Source of the DNA: Caldilineaceae bacterium
GTDB lineage: Bacteria; Chloroflexota; Anaerolineae; Caldilineales; Caldilineaceae
DNA: 32,319 nt
Assembly: GCA_019637695.1 (NCBI GenBank)
Contig: JAHBVG010000082.1
Span: 1 to 32,319, forward strand
Direction: 5' to 3'
Shown here piece after piece: positions 14,029-21,160 of this stretch. Below the pieces are notes generated by a model. That model was not told the DNA's origin, did no database searches, and saw only the letters and a list, made by a program, of their open reading frames with translations. Position numbers and translations under genes: made by a program. How positions within the stretch are numbered: the stretch's first letter is position 1; each line of letters opens with the position of its first letter.

Positions 14029-15754
14029 AGTGTACCCGCCTGCTGGCAATCCGATTGTTGATCACGGTTAAGAGAATAATAATCAGCAGCAACAAAATGG
14101 CAAGCGCCGACGCATAGCCGTATCGCGTATCGCGATTGAACATCTGAAAGATCACCACGCTGGCGGTGTCTGTCGTCCCCAGCGCCGCCCCAGTGCGCAG
14201 GACAAAGATATGGTTGAACGCCTTGAAGGTACCGATCACTGAGTAGAGGGTGAGAAAATAGATGGTGGGCGAAAGCAGCGGCAGGGTAATGTGGCGGAAA
14301 TGCGCCCATTTATTCGCCCCGTCGATGGAAGCGGCCTCGTACATTTCGCGCGGAATGTTGCCCAGCCCGGCCAAAAAGACCACCGTGTTGAAGCCGAAAA
14401 AGGTCCACACGCCGTAGATCATAATCACCACCAACGCCAGCGAAGGTCCCACGGCCCAGGCAGGTAGATCGACGGCGGAGAGGCTCAGGCTGAGAACGCC
14501 GCCCGGTTCGTTCAGCCAGCGCAGTGAAGGCAGCCCAATGCCGCCGAGCATCGCGTTGATGGGCGCCGCCGGCCGGCTGGAGAAGAGCAGCTTAAAGACC
14601 GCTGCCGTGCCCACAAAGGGGGCAATGTAAGGCAAAAAATAGACGATCCGAAAGAAGGATCGTCCTTTGATCTCTTGAAAGAGCAGCACAGCCAACATCA
14701 GGGAGATGACCAGTTGGGTGGGGACAGTCCCCAGTGCATAATAGAAAGTGGCGGAGAGGCTGTTCCACCAGACGCGGTCGCCGCTGCCGATGACCCGCGG
14801 CAGTTCGCCGATCAAGAGCCAGGCCGCCACCAACAACATCGCCCCACCCGCCAGCCGCAAGCCGGTCTCTACATTCGAGGGGCGTCCGCTGGCGCTTTGC
14901 CAGAGCCACCAGGATAGCCCCAACAGCACAAAGCCAGCGCTCACCACCAGGATCTGAGACCAGATGTCCAGGCCGCCAGTGCTGCCTGCCTGGGCTGTGC
15001 GGACTTGAAGTTCCACCCAGGTGAGCAGCAGAATAAAGCCGCCGGTCCCCAAGAGGAAGGTAACCCCGGCAAAGAGACCGGTGAAATTGCGCGGGACAAA
15101 GGTGCGCTTTGCCTCTTGCTGCTGGAAGAGAACGCTCAGAATGATCCCGATCACCAATAGAGCAAAGGCAGCCGTGAAGATCCACAGCACGCTGGAATCG
15201 GTCAGGGCGCGGTTGAGCAGGACAGTGAAAGGTTCTGGCGTGCGTTGACGTGTCCGCAACTGCTCGGGGATGGCAAGCAACAGGGGCAACAGACGGAACA
15301 ACCATCCAAACAGCATCAACCCGCCAGCGCCGATCAGCATCCCAGACAGGCTCCACCGCCAGAAAGGCTGTTTGAAGGCTCTTGCCTCCTGAAAGCTCCG
15401 CCAGATCATGTAGACGGCGAAGCCGATCAAAAGCAGCGAGCCACCGAAGCCGAGGATGTAGGTCAGATTCCCCACCGCGCGCAGATAATTCCCAAACCCG
15501 TCGTAGGTGCCGAGGATGCGGTTGATGCCAATCAAGGTACTCTGATAGGCGGCGAAGACAATGGGGAAGATGCCAAATAGCCCGACAATGATAAAAGCTG
15601 GCGCAAGGAATAAATAAGCAAGCAACGATTCGCGAATGCGTCGTCCCTGTCGCCCGGCTAGAATGACCAATGGCGCGCGTCGGGTAGGAGCCGACCGGTC
15701 AAAAACATCCTTGGCGTCGGCAGAAGCAGATCGATTCACCATCTCATTTTTCAT
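14021..15754 (-). CDS. Carbohydrate ABC transporter permease, MalF type, with large insertion
   Basis: At 577 residues this is nearly twice the usual 290-320. The first core helix (AYLFLAPAFIIVGLFGIFP) and the normal family sequence from WWNSLSATFYYALGTVPTQ onward are intact. The EAA loop is EAASIDGANKWAHFRHITLP near residue 480. Between NYLRAVGN (about 90) and WWNS (about 330) are some 235 extra residues with about six hydrophobic segments joined by short polar loops. This is the place where E. coli MalF has its periplasmic P2 loop, but here the insert looks membrane-embedded. ATG 15754 has GGGAG 9 nt upstream. It is the first gene of the transporter operon. Confidence 0.88.
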   Translation of the reverse strand: MKNEMVNRSASADAKDVFDRSAPTRRAPLVILAGRQGRRIRESLLAYLFLAPAFIIVGLFGIFPIVFAAYQSTLIGINRILGTYDGFGNYLRAVGNLTYILGFGGSLLLIGFAVYMIWRSFQEARAFKQPFWRWSLSGMLIGAGGLMLFGWLFRLLPLLLAIPEQLRTRQRTPEPFTVLLNRALTDSSVLWIFTAAFALLVIGIILSVLFQQQEAKRTFVPRNFTGLFAGVTFLLGTGGFILLLTWVELQVRTAQAGSTGGLDIWSQILVVSAGFVLLGLSWWLWQSASGRPSNVETGLRLAGGAMLLVAAWLLIGELPRVIGSGDRVWWNSLSATFYYALGTVPTQLVISLMLAVLLFQEIKGRSFFRIVYFLPYIAPFVGTAAVFKLLFSSRPAAPINAMLGGIGLPSLRWLNEPGGVLSLSLSAVDLPAWAVGPSLALVVIMIYGVWTFFGFNTVVFLAGLGNIPREMYEAASIDGANKWAHFRHITLPLLSPTIYFLTLYSVIGTFKAFNHIFVLRTGAALGTTDTASVVIFQMFNRDTRYGYASALAILLLLIIILLTVINNRIASRRVHYG

Positions 15755-15797
15755 GCGCTTGGTCTCCCAGGTCAGCGCGACGGTATGCGCAACAAAG

Positions 15798-15827
15798 AAT
15801 ATAGTGTCCGATTGCTAAAGACGTCAA
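15798..15827 (-). promoter_or_regulatory. Promoter of the sugar ABC transporter operon
   Basis: On the minus strand TTGACG (15822-15827), 18-nt spacer, TATATT (15798-15803). The leader is about 37 nt. Confidence 0.65.
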
Positions 15828-15838
15828 GTATAAATCGA

Positions 15839-15888
15839 CGCGAAACAAAGCGAAAAGCGCTCAAGAAAAGAACTGTTAAAAAACCGTT
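15839..15888. promoter_or_regulatory. Possible activator sites upstream of the transporter promoter
   Basis: Direct repeat AACTGTT (15871-15877) and AACCGTT (15882-15888), 11 bp apart, and GCGAAA repeated 10 bp apart (15840, 15850). Both are one helical turn apart and lie just behind the -35 box. They sit in the 344-bp divergent spacer 15755-16098, which otherwise holds two promoters and no gene. Confidence 0.3.
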
Positions 15889-16007
15889 TTCAAGACGTTA
15901 ATCATGTGACTATACATGTCAGGTAAGGGCATGGGCGGGGAGCATACTCGCCATGAACCTGATGTTTGAGCCCGCCCTCACCCGTGCCACTACGGTAACC
16001 AGATTGA

Positions 16008-16037
16008 TTGCTCACATACCTGTTACTCATGTATCAT
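16008..16037 (+). promoter_or_regulatory. Putative promoter of the MaoC gene
   Basis: TTGCTC (16008-16013), 18-nt spacer, TATCAT (16032-16037), giving a leader of about 55 nt before ATG 16099. Confidence 0.4.
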
Positions 16038-16098
16038 ACCATGAATTCGGTGAGAAGGTCATCTTATTCCATAACCATTAGAGAAAGCAGGAAGATCC

Positions 16099-16578
16099 AT
16101 GTCTAGCCGTAAAATGACGCCGCCCAAGGGGCTTTACTACGAGGAATTTGAGATCGGCGACAGCGCCGAGAGCGTAGGACGCACCATCACCGAGACCGAT
16201 ATTGTGAACTTTGCGGCCCTCTCTGGCGACTGGAACCGCATCCACACTGACGCCGAGTACAGCCAAGATCAGATGTTCGGTCAGCGCATCGCGCATGGGC
16301 TTCTCGTCCTCAGCATTGCCAGCGGATTGGCGGTGCGTATGGGCTTTATGGAAGAGACTGTGCAAGCCTTCATGGGGCTGGAATGGCAATTCCGCCGCCC
16401 GGTGATGATCGGCGACACAGTGCGGCTGCGCACGACGATTGAGGCAAAGAAGGAGATGAAGCGGCTCGGCGGCGGCGCTGTCACCTTCAAAATGGAAGTA
16501 CTCAACCAAAAGGATGAAGTCTGCCAGCGCGGCAATTGGGAGATCCTCTGCAAGAGTCTGCCTGTGGATGAGGCGTAA
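16099..16578 (+). CDS. MaoC-like (R)-specific enoyl-CoA hydratase
   Basis: A 159-residue single hot-dog-fold hydratase. The hydratase-2 motif is present as SGDWNRIHTD with catalytic D44 and H49; the usual proline before the last two motif residues is R47. QRIAHGLLVLSIASGL is the conserved dimer helix. Members hydrate (2E)-enoyl-CoA to (3R)-hydroxyacyl-CoA, or act on mesaconyl-type CoA esters. No other CoA gene lies close by, so the pathway is unclear. AGCAGGAAGA gives the RBS. The next gene begins 5 nt after its stop. Confidence 0.88.
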   Translation: MSSRKMTPPKGLYYEEFEIGDSAESVGRTITETDIVNFAALSGDWNRIHTDAEYSQDQMFGQRIAHGLLVLSIASGLAVRMGFMEETVQAFMGLEWQFRRPVMIGDTVRLRTTIEAKKEMKRLGGGAVTFKMEVLNQKDEVCQRGNWEILCKSLPVDEA

Positions 16579-16583
16579 GCCTG

Positions 16584-17111
16584 GTGTTGTACGTTGCCCT
16601 GCTCCTCTGCCTGCTGGGGATAGCGCTGCTGATCTGGGGACGGCGACAACGCATCGCTTCGGGCATCCCCAGCGGCGAGGTCATCTATAGTGATACCGGA
16701 GACTGGCAAAAACTAGAAAAGCCGCTGATCAGCCGTCGCTACGGATTGGTGGGGCGGCCCGACTATCTCGTGCGTACGCAAGAAGCGGGCAAAGCCATCA
16801 CCATCCCCGTGGAAGTGAAAAGCCGGAAGCGACCGATCATCCCCCACGCCAGCCATGTGCTGCAACTCATGACCTACTGCCTGCTGGTGGAAGATCAATG
16901 GGGCGCGCGTCCGCCTTATGGATTGTTGCGCTACGCCGACGCCACCCTGTGCATCCCCTACAGCGAAGAACTGCGCCAGCAGGTCCTTGAGGCGGCGGAT
17001 GCAATCCGCTCTGCCCGCCGCAGCGCTGCCATCCATCGTCAGCACGCCGATCCTCACCGTTGCCGCGCCTGCGGCTATCGATCCGCCTGCGGGGATGAGG
17101 CGCTAGGCTGA
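16584..17111 (+). CDS. Membrane-anchored Cas4/Dna2-like PD-(D/E)XK nuclease
   Basis: A 175-residue protein starting at GTG 16584, 5 nt after the MaoC stop. Residues 3-18 form a membrane helix (VALLLCLLGIALLIW). The nuclease core follows: GRPDYLV with D60, PVEVKSR with E77 and K79, and QLMTY with Q94 and Y98 (the QxxxY of Cas4/RecB-like enzymes). The C-terminus has C160-x2-C163-x5-C169 as in Cas4. The first cysteine of the Cas4 4Fe-4S set is missing; the only N-terminal cysteine, C9, is inside the helix. No cas genes or CRISPR repeats are in the window. A DNA-processing exonuclease at the membrane is the likely type of activity; its role is unknown. Confidence 0.75.
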   Translation: MLYVALLLCLLGIALLIWGRRQRIASGIPSGEVIYSDTGDWQKLEKPLISRRYGLVGRPDYLVRTQEAGKAITIPVEVKSRKRPIIPHASHVLQLMTYCLLVEDQWGARPPYGLLRYADATLCIPYSEELRQQVLEAADAIRSARRSAAIHRQHADPHRCRACGYRSACGDEALG

Positions 17112-17132
17112 GGCACATGGACAGAAACAGCG

Positions 17133-17213
17133 ATCCACGAAGCCACACGAAGAAAGGGAATCAAGACGTCTGCTCTTTTCTGACTTCGTGTTTCTTCGTG
17201 TGGCTTCGTGGAT
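17133..17213. repeat. Perfect 23-bp inverted repeat between convergent genes
   Basis: Arms 17133-17155 and 17191-17213 contain ATCCACGAAGCCACACGAAG and its complement, separated by 35 nt. The right arm ends on the last base of the cofC stop codon. It could act as a bidirectional terminator. The internal words (CACGAAG, CACACGAAG) again repeat every 7-9 nt. Confidence 0.75.
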
Positions 17214-17854
17214 TAATTTCTTGGCGATTTGGATAACGTAACCTGCCAGGTGTGAAGATCCTCCGGGGAATCGAGATCGAGGGCGAGGACGACGGATTCG
17301 ATAATCTCAACGGGCAGACCGGCGTCCTCGGCGCGGCGGATGTGTTCTCGAAAGCTGCCGGGTCCATAGGCAAAGTCGATGGCGTGGGGAGGCTTTAACA
17401 GGAGCGCATTGGTGCCGCCATCCCCGCTGGCGGCGATGACAAGACCATGCGCCAGATCCTCACCCAGTTGCACAAAGGATCGGATCTCCGCAGCAGAGAT
17501 CAAGGGCAGATCGGCGGGTAAGACGAGGATGGCGTCTGCCCCTTGCATCATGGCAACGATCCGCGCCTGACGCAGCGCCCGGTTGAGCGGATCTTCAGGA
17601 TCGTCGCCGTTTTCCCTGGCGTAGGCTTCTTCTTCGAAGACCATCATCCCCGCGGCTCGCGCCATGTCAAGCGCTTCCACATCCCGGCTGATCACCATCA
17701 CCCTAGACAGTAGAGCGACATCAGCGGCGGCGGCCAACGTCTGCGCCAACAGATGGCGGGACAATTCATATCGTTCGTGGGTAGAGAGCGATGGGGAGAG
17801 GCGGCTCTTGCCCTCCGCCAGCGGCTTGACGGGTACGATCAGCCAGAGTTGCAT
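17213..17854 (-). CDS. cofC: 2-phospho-L-lactate (phosphoenolpyruvate) guanylyltransferase
   Basis: A 213-residue CofC/FbiD enzyme. The N-terminus LIVPVKPLAEGKSRLSPSL is the nucleotide-binding signature; LVLPADLPLIS carries the metal-binding aspartates; GDGGTNALLLKPP and the DLDSPEDL ending are family motifs. It activates phosphoenolpyruvate or 2-phospholactate with GTP for the next step in F420 synthesis. Start ATG 17854 is preferred over an upstream in-frame start because it is 4 nt after the cofD stop and gives the correct N-terminus. It is the last gene of the three-gene F420 operon. Confidence 0.92.
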   Translation of the reverse strand: MQLWLIVPVKPLAEGKSRLSPSLSTHERYELSRHLLAQTLAAAADVALLSRVMVISRDVEALDMARAAGMMVFEEEAYARENGDDPEDPLNRALRQARIVAMMQGADAILVLPADLPLISAAEIRSFVQLGEDLAHGLVIAASGDGGTNALLLKPPHAIDFAYGPGSFREHIRRAEDAGLPVEIIESVVLALDLDSPEDLHTWQVTLSKSPRN

Positions 17855-17858
17855 GGAG

Positions 17859-18860
17859 CTATTGGAGCGAGGGCTGGTCGATGGGGGAAAGCATGTGGTT
17901 GGCGTGGAGCGAAAGGCCAAATTCGACGACGGCGCGCGCCAGCTCTGCTTTGCTCTCGAGATCGACCATGATGGTATCGGTGGTCAACGTAGGCAGGATC
18001 ACCGCTTCGCAGAGATCCCTATCCTGAGCGTCGATCACAAAGCCGTCCAACAGATCGCCCAGGTGATCGACCACCGTCACCGGGCTGATCATTTCGCCAA
18101 GTTCACGCATCATCTTGGCCGCCGGTCCTTTCAACGCCTGACCGCTCACAATCGGGCTGACCCCAATTTTGGGCGCTTTGATGGCGCAAAGCCGGTCGCG
18201 CATCCCCGGCACGGCAAGGATGGGATCGATGCTGACATAGGGGTTGCTGGGGCAAAATACCACAAGATCGGCCCGATCCAGCGCCCGTTTGATCTCGTTG
18301 CTCAATTTGGCCCGTTCCGCGCCGAGGAAGGAGAGATCGACCAGGGTCGGTTCGCAGCGGCGGCGCACAAAGTAGTGTTGAAAGGGCAGATCACCTTCAT
18401 CCGTATGGACGAGTGTGCGCACCGGTTCATTGCACATGGGCAAAATTGTCGAAGGGACGCCCAACATGCGGCGCAGGCGGTCGGTGACCTCGCTCAAGCT
18501 AACGCCCTGGCGCATCCACTCGGTGCGGCGCAGGTGCAACGCCAGATCCTTGTCGCCAATGCGGAACCATTGATCACCCCCGTACCGATCCATCTCATCC
18601 AGCACAGTGAACTTCTCTTCCTGCCGTCCCCAGCCCATCTCTGGATTGTTGATGGTCGCCAGATTGTAGAGGACGGTATCTAGATCCGGGCAGACGTGCA
18701 GGCCCCAATGCTCAAAGTCGTCGCCAGTGTTGACGATCACCGTCAGCGCGCCAGGGGGCAGGATCTGTTGCAGACCGACGGCCAGTTTGGCGCCGCCCAC
18801 GCCGCCAGCCAGCGCCGTCACTCGAATTTGTGTAAATCCTGGAGTGAATGAAGACAACAT
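17859..18860 (-). CDS. cofD: 2-phospho-L-lactate transferase CofD (FbiA)
   Basis: A 333-residue protein with the CofD signature ALAGGVGGAKLAVGLQQ near the N-terminus and VIVNTGDDFEHWGLHVCPDLDT shortly after. PSNPYVSIDPILAVPGMRD and SPIVSGQALKGPAAKMM are further conserved blocks. It transfers the phospholactyl or phosphoenolpyruvyl group from the CofC product to the deazaflavin Fo, giving F420-0 or its dehydro form. ATG 18860 follows AAAGGA. The short spacer to the nitroreductase gene holds a T9 tract and CAGACGA-type words. It is cytoplasmic and the middle gene of the operon. Confidence 0.95.
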   Translation of the reverse strand: MLSSFTPGFTQIRVTALAGGVGGAKLAVGLQQILPPGALTVIVNTGDDFEHWGLHVCPDLDTVLYNLATINNPEMGWGRQEEKFTVLDEMDRYGGDQWFRIGDKDLALHLRRTEWMRQGVSLSEVTDRLRRMLGVPSTILPMCNEPVRTLVHTDEGDLPFQHYFVRRRCEPTLVDLSFLGAERAKLSNEIKRALDRADLVVFCPSNPYVSIDPILAVPGMRDRLCAIKAPKIGVSPIVSGQALKGPAAKMMRELGEMISPVTVVDHLGDLLDGFVIDAQDRDLCEAVILPTLTTDTIMVDLESKAELARAVVEFGLSLHANHMLSPIDQPSLQ

Positions 18861-18891
18861 AGCAATCCTTTTTTTTTCGGTCGTCTGCGGT

Positions 18892-19560
18892 CTACTCGCG
18901 CCAGATCACCCGGCTGGCAAGGGATGCGCGTTCTCTCTCTTTGCTTTCCGCCGGGTAGCCCAGGGTGATCAGCGCCTGGGGATGCCAGTCGGACGGTAGA
19001 TCCAGCACATCACGCACCAGATCGGGGACAAACAAGGGAGCGCACATCCAGCAAGCGCCCAATCCGTAATGATGAGCCGCCAGCAGCAGATTTTGGCAGG
19101 CCAGCGCCGTACTCTGGACCGCCATCAGCCATTCGGCGTCCGCTCGTTTAGGGTCAGGATAATGATCCATCTCCCCCATGGAGACCGAAACCACGATCAG
19201 CGCGCCAGCGCCAATGATACGGCTGTGGCTGATCGCTACCCGTTTCTCAATGAAGGCAGGATCTGCCCCATCCGCGCCCAGATCGCGCCGCCAACGCTCG
19301 CCCATGCGTTCGCTCAACGCCAACTTGATCCGTTCATCGGTGACCACGCAGAAGCGCCAGGGCTGCCGGTTGTGCGCCGACGGCGCCCATGTCGCCGCCG
19401 TGAGGATCTTCTCCAACAGTGTCCGTTCCACGGGGCGGGGTTGGTAGCGGCGGATCGAACGCCTGCCTCGGATCCATGCCCAAAAAAGACGCTCCGCATC
19501 CGGCGTATCGTAGGCTGCCGAACCGTTCTGGGCAAGAGAAATTGGCGTCATTGTTTCCAT
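18892..19560 (-). CDS. Nitroreductase, FbiB C-terminal type (probable dehydro-F420-0 reductase)
   Basis: A 222-residue FMN-dependent nitroreductase-fold protein. RGRRSIRRYQPRPV is the phosphate-binding start, ATWAPSAHNRQPWRF the conserved core, and ACWMCAPLFVPDLVRDVL the C-terminal dimer region. It resembles the C-terminal half of mycobacterial FbiB, which reduces dehydro-F420-0. Here it is free-standing, without the CofE gamma-glutamyl ligase half. Being first in the operon with cofD and cofC strongly suggests that role; another flavin reductase is the alternative. No RBS is visible, and a TATAAT box ends 6 nt before ATG 19560, so the mRNA may be leaderless. Confidence 0.8.
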   Translation of the reverse strand: METMTPISLAQNGSAAYDTPDAERLFWAWIRGRRSIRRYQPRPVERTLLEKILTAATWAPSAHNRQPWRFCVVTDERIKLALSERMGERWRRDLGADGADPAFIEKRVAISHSRIIGAGALIVVSVSMGEMDHYPDPKRADAEWLMAVQSTALACQNLLLAAHHYGLGACWMCAPLFVPDLVRDVLDLPSDWHPQALITLGYPAESKERERASLASRVIWRE

Positions 19561-19566
19561 CCGTCG

Positions 19567-19595
19567 ATTATAGCACGGCTCGAACCACGCCCAAA
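19567..19595 (-). promoter_or_regulatory. Putative leaderless promoter of the F420 operon
   Basis: On the minus strand TATAAT (19567-19572) with TTTGGG 17 nt upstream (19590-19595). The expected start falls on the A of ATG 19560. Its -35 box is 6 nt from that of the divergent LLM promoter. Confidence 0.5.
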
Positions 19596-19601
19596 CTTCC
19601 C

Positions 19602-19630
19602 TTGACGCTCACCAGGGCGCGGGGTACAAT
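19602..19630 (+). promoter_or_regulatory. Promoter of the LLM oxidoreductase gene
   Basis: TTGACG (19602-19607), 17-nt spacer, TACAAT (19625-19630). The leader of about 113 nt includes the heptad-word hairpin at 19658-19727. Confidence 0.75.
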
Positions 19631-19657
19631 AGGGCAACGAATTTGTCTGACATTTTC

Positions 19658-19727
19658 GGTGATTGGTGATTGGTGACTGGTGATTGGGCCAGAGTGAATT
19701 CCGATCCCTATCACCAATCACTATCCT
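19658..19727. repeat. Heptad-word hairpin in the LLM gene leader
   Basis: Left arm GGTGATT GGTGATT GGTGACT GGTGATT GGG, period 7. The right arm at 19702-19726 is a partial inverse (ATCCCTATCACCAATCACTA). It is transcribed in the leader, ending about 10 nt before the AAGGAG RBS. Confidence 0.75.
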
Positions 19728-19749
19728 CTCCACGCGAAGGAGTCTCTGC

Positions 19750-20760
19750 ATGGCCGAAACGAAGTACAGCCGCGTTGCCCTTTATTTACAGGACAAGCAC
19801 CCGATCCGCGATGGCATGGAGTACGCGCGCTATGCCGAGGAGAAGGGATTTGAGGCAGTCTGGCAGGCGGAGAGCCGTCTGGTGCGCGATGCGATTGTGC
19901 CCATGGCTGCCTTTGCCGCCGTCACCCAGCGGATCAAAGTGGGGTCCGGCGTCATCAACAATTGGACGCGCAACATTGGGCTGCTCGCCGCCACCTTCCT
20001 CACCCTGGACGATCTGGCCCCGGATCGCATCATCTGCGGGATCGGCGCGTGGTGGGATCCGCTGGCGCGCAACGTGGGCATCGACCGCAAACGCCCTCTG
20101 GCCGCCATGCGTGAGACCATCGAACTGCTGCGTCGTCTGCTCGATTTGGAGAATGTCACCTACGAAGGCGAGTTCCACCAACTGCGCGGCGTGGAACTGG
20201 ACGTGGTCCACGGGCGCAAGGAGCCGCGCAACGTCCCCATTATGATCGGGGCTACCGGCCCACAAATGTTGGAGATGACCGGCGAGATCTCCGATGGCTG
20301 TGTGCTCAATTACTGTGTGCCGCCCGACTACAACCACATGGCCCTGGAACGGCTGGAGGCCGGCGCCAAAAAGGCCGGGCGCACGCTCGACGATGTGGAT
20401 CGCCCCCAGTTGATCGTCTGCTCCGTCCACGAGGATCGACAGGTTGCTTTGGATGGCGCGCGTGAACTGCTCACCCAATATCTGGCCCAACAGCCGCACA
20501 TTGCCCAGGCCAGCGGCGTCAAAAAGGACGTGGTGGAGAAGATCCAATCGATCCTGGGCTGGCCCGCCACTCGAGAACAGGTGCGCCAGGCCATGCATTT
20601 TGTCCCCGACGATCTGGTGATGCGCATCACCGCCAGCGGCACACCGGAGGATGTAAAGAAGAAAGTGCGCGAATACATGGAAAACGGCGCTACCTGCCCC
20701 ATCCTCTACCCGCTGGGCGATGTGAAGTTGATGATCGATACGTTTGCCGGTGGGTTTTGA
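19750..20760 (+). CDS. LLM-class (probably F420-dependent) oxidoreductase
   Basis: A 336-residue luciferase-like TIM-barrel protein. GMEYARYAEEKGFEAVWQAE, KVGSGVINNWTRNIGLLAAT, APDRIICGIGAWWDP and NVPIMIGATGPQMLEM are the core blocks of the methylenetetrahydromethanopterin-reductase-like F420-dependent subgroup. ATG 19750 is preferred because AAGGAG lies 8-9 nt upstream; an earlier in-frame start would lie inside the repeat. It is divergent from the F420 operon and shares its promoter region, which supports F420 rather than FMN as cofactor. Substrate unknown. Confidence 0.88.
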   Translation: MAETKYSRVALYLQDKHPIRDGMEYARYAEEKGFEAVWQAESRLVRDAIVPMAAFAAVTQRIKVGSGVINNWTRNIGLLAATFLTLDDLAPDRIICGIGAWWDPLARNVGIDRKRPLAAMRETIELLRRLLDLENVTYEGEFHQLRGVELDVVHGRKEPRNVPIMIGATGPQMLEMTGEISDGCVLNYCVPPDYNHMALERLEAGAKKAGRTLDDVDRPQLIVCSVHEDRQVALDGARELLTQYLAQQPHIAQASGVKKDVVEKIQSILGWPATREQVRQAMHFVPDDLVMRITASGTPEDVKKKVREYMENGATCPILYPLGDVKLMIDTFAGGF

Positions 20761-20764
20761 TAAA

Positions 20765-20843
20765 GATCGGTGACTGGTGACTGGGGATTAGGGATTGACG
20801 CACGCTTTCTTCCCCAGTCACCTGTCACCAATCCCTAATCCCC
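20765..20843. repeat. Heptad-word hairpin after the LLM gene
   Basis: Left arm GGTGACT GGTGACT GGGGATT AGGGATT (from 20769), right arm CCCCAGTCACCTGTCACCAA and CCCTAATCCCC at 20812-20843. It begins 4 nt after the LLM stop and fills the spacer. Confidence 0.78.
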
Positions 20844-20857
20844 TCTCAAAAACAACT

Positions 20858-21160
20858 ATGCTCAACTTCCTCCTCAGCATACTCTTCAGCGCTGTAAGTC
20901 TCTCCTTCTTTTTGGGATGGGCGAGACAGCGCGCCGAAGGGCAGCTCGATAAAATGCAGGATGCTGTCTTCAACACACCGGGCGTAGAAGCGCCGGTTCC
21001 GCCCGATGTGGTTCTGGGCGGCGTTGGCCTGACGGTGATCCATTTTGTCTTCGGGCAGAAGGTGCTGGGGCTGCGCGGATGGCAAACTTTCCTCAGTTTT
21101 GGGTTGGGGATTGTCGCCGGCGTGGCTATTTACAAGCAACGAAAAGGAAACTCCTCATGA
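20858..21160 (+). CDS. Small membrane protein of unknown function
   Basis: A 100-residue protein with two hydrophobic segments: residues 1-22 (MLNFLLSILFSAVSLSFFLG) and about 66-92 (WQTFLSFGLGIVAGVAIY at the end). A Pro-rich segment (GVEAPVPPDVVLGG) lies between. I recognise no family. ATG 20858 is chosen because earlier codons would be repeat DNA; no clear RBS is seen. The stop overlaps the next gene's start as ATGA, so they are translationally coupled. Confidence 0.6.
   Translation: MLNFLLSILFSAVSLSFFLGWARQRAEGQLDKMQDAVFNTPGVEAPVPPDVVLGGVGLTVIHFVFGQKVLGLRGWQTFLSFGLGIVAGVAIYKQRKGNSS

Noticed and set aside
16584..17111. Cas4 as part of a CRISPR-Cas system
   Set aside because: No other cas gene or repeat-spacer array lies in the window; the neighbours are metabolic and the protein has a membrane anchor.
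17664..18683. Open frame of 339 codons on the plus strand
   Set aside because: Antisense to cofD and cofC, whose motifs are unambiguous; the translation has no recognisable domain.
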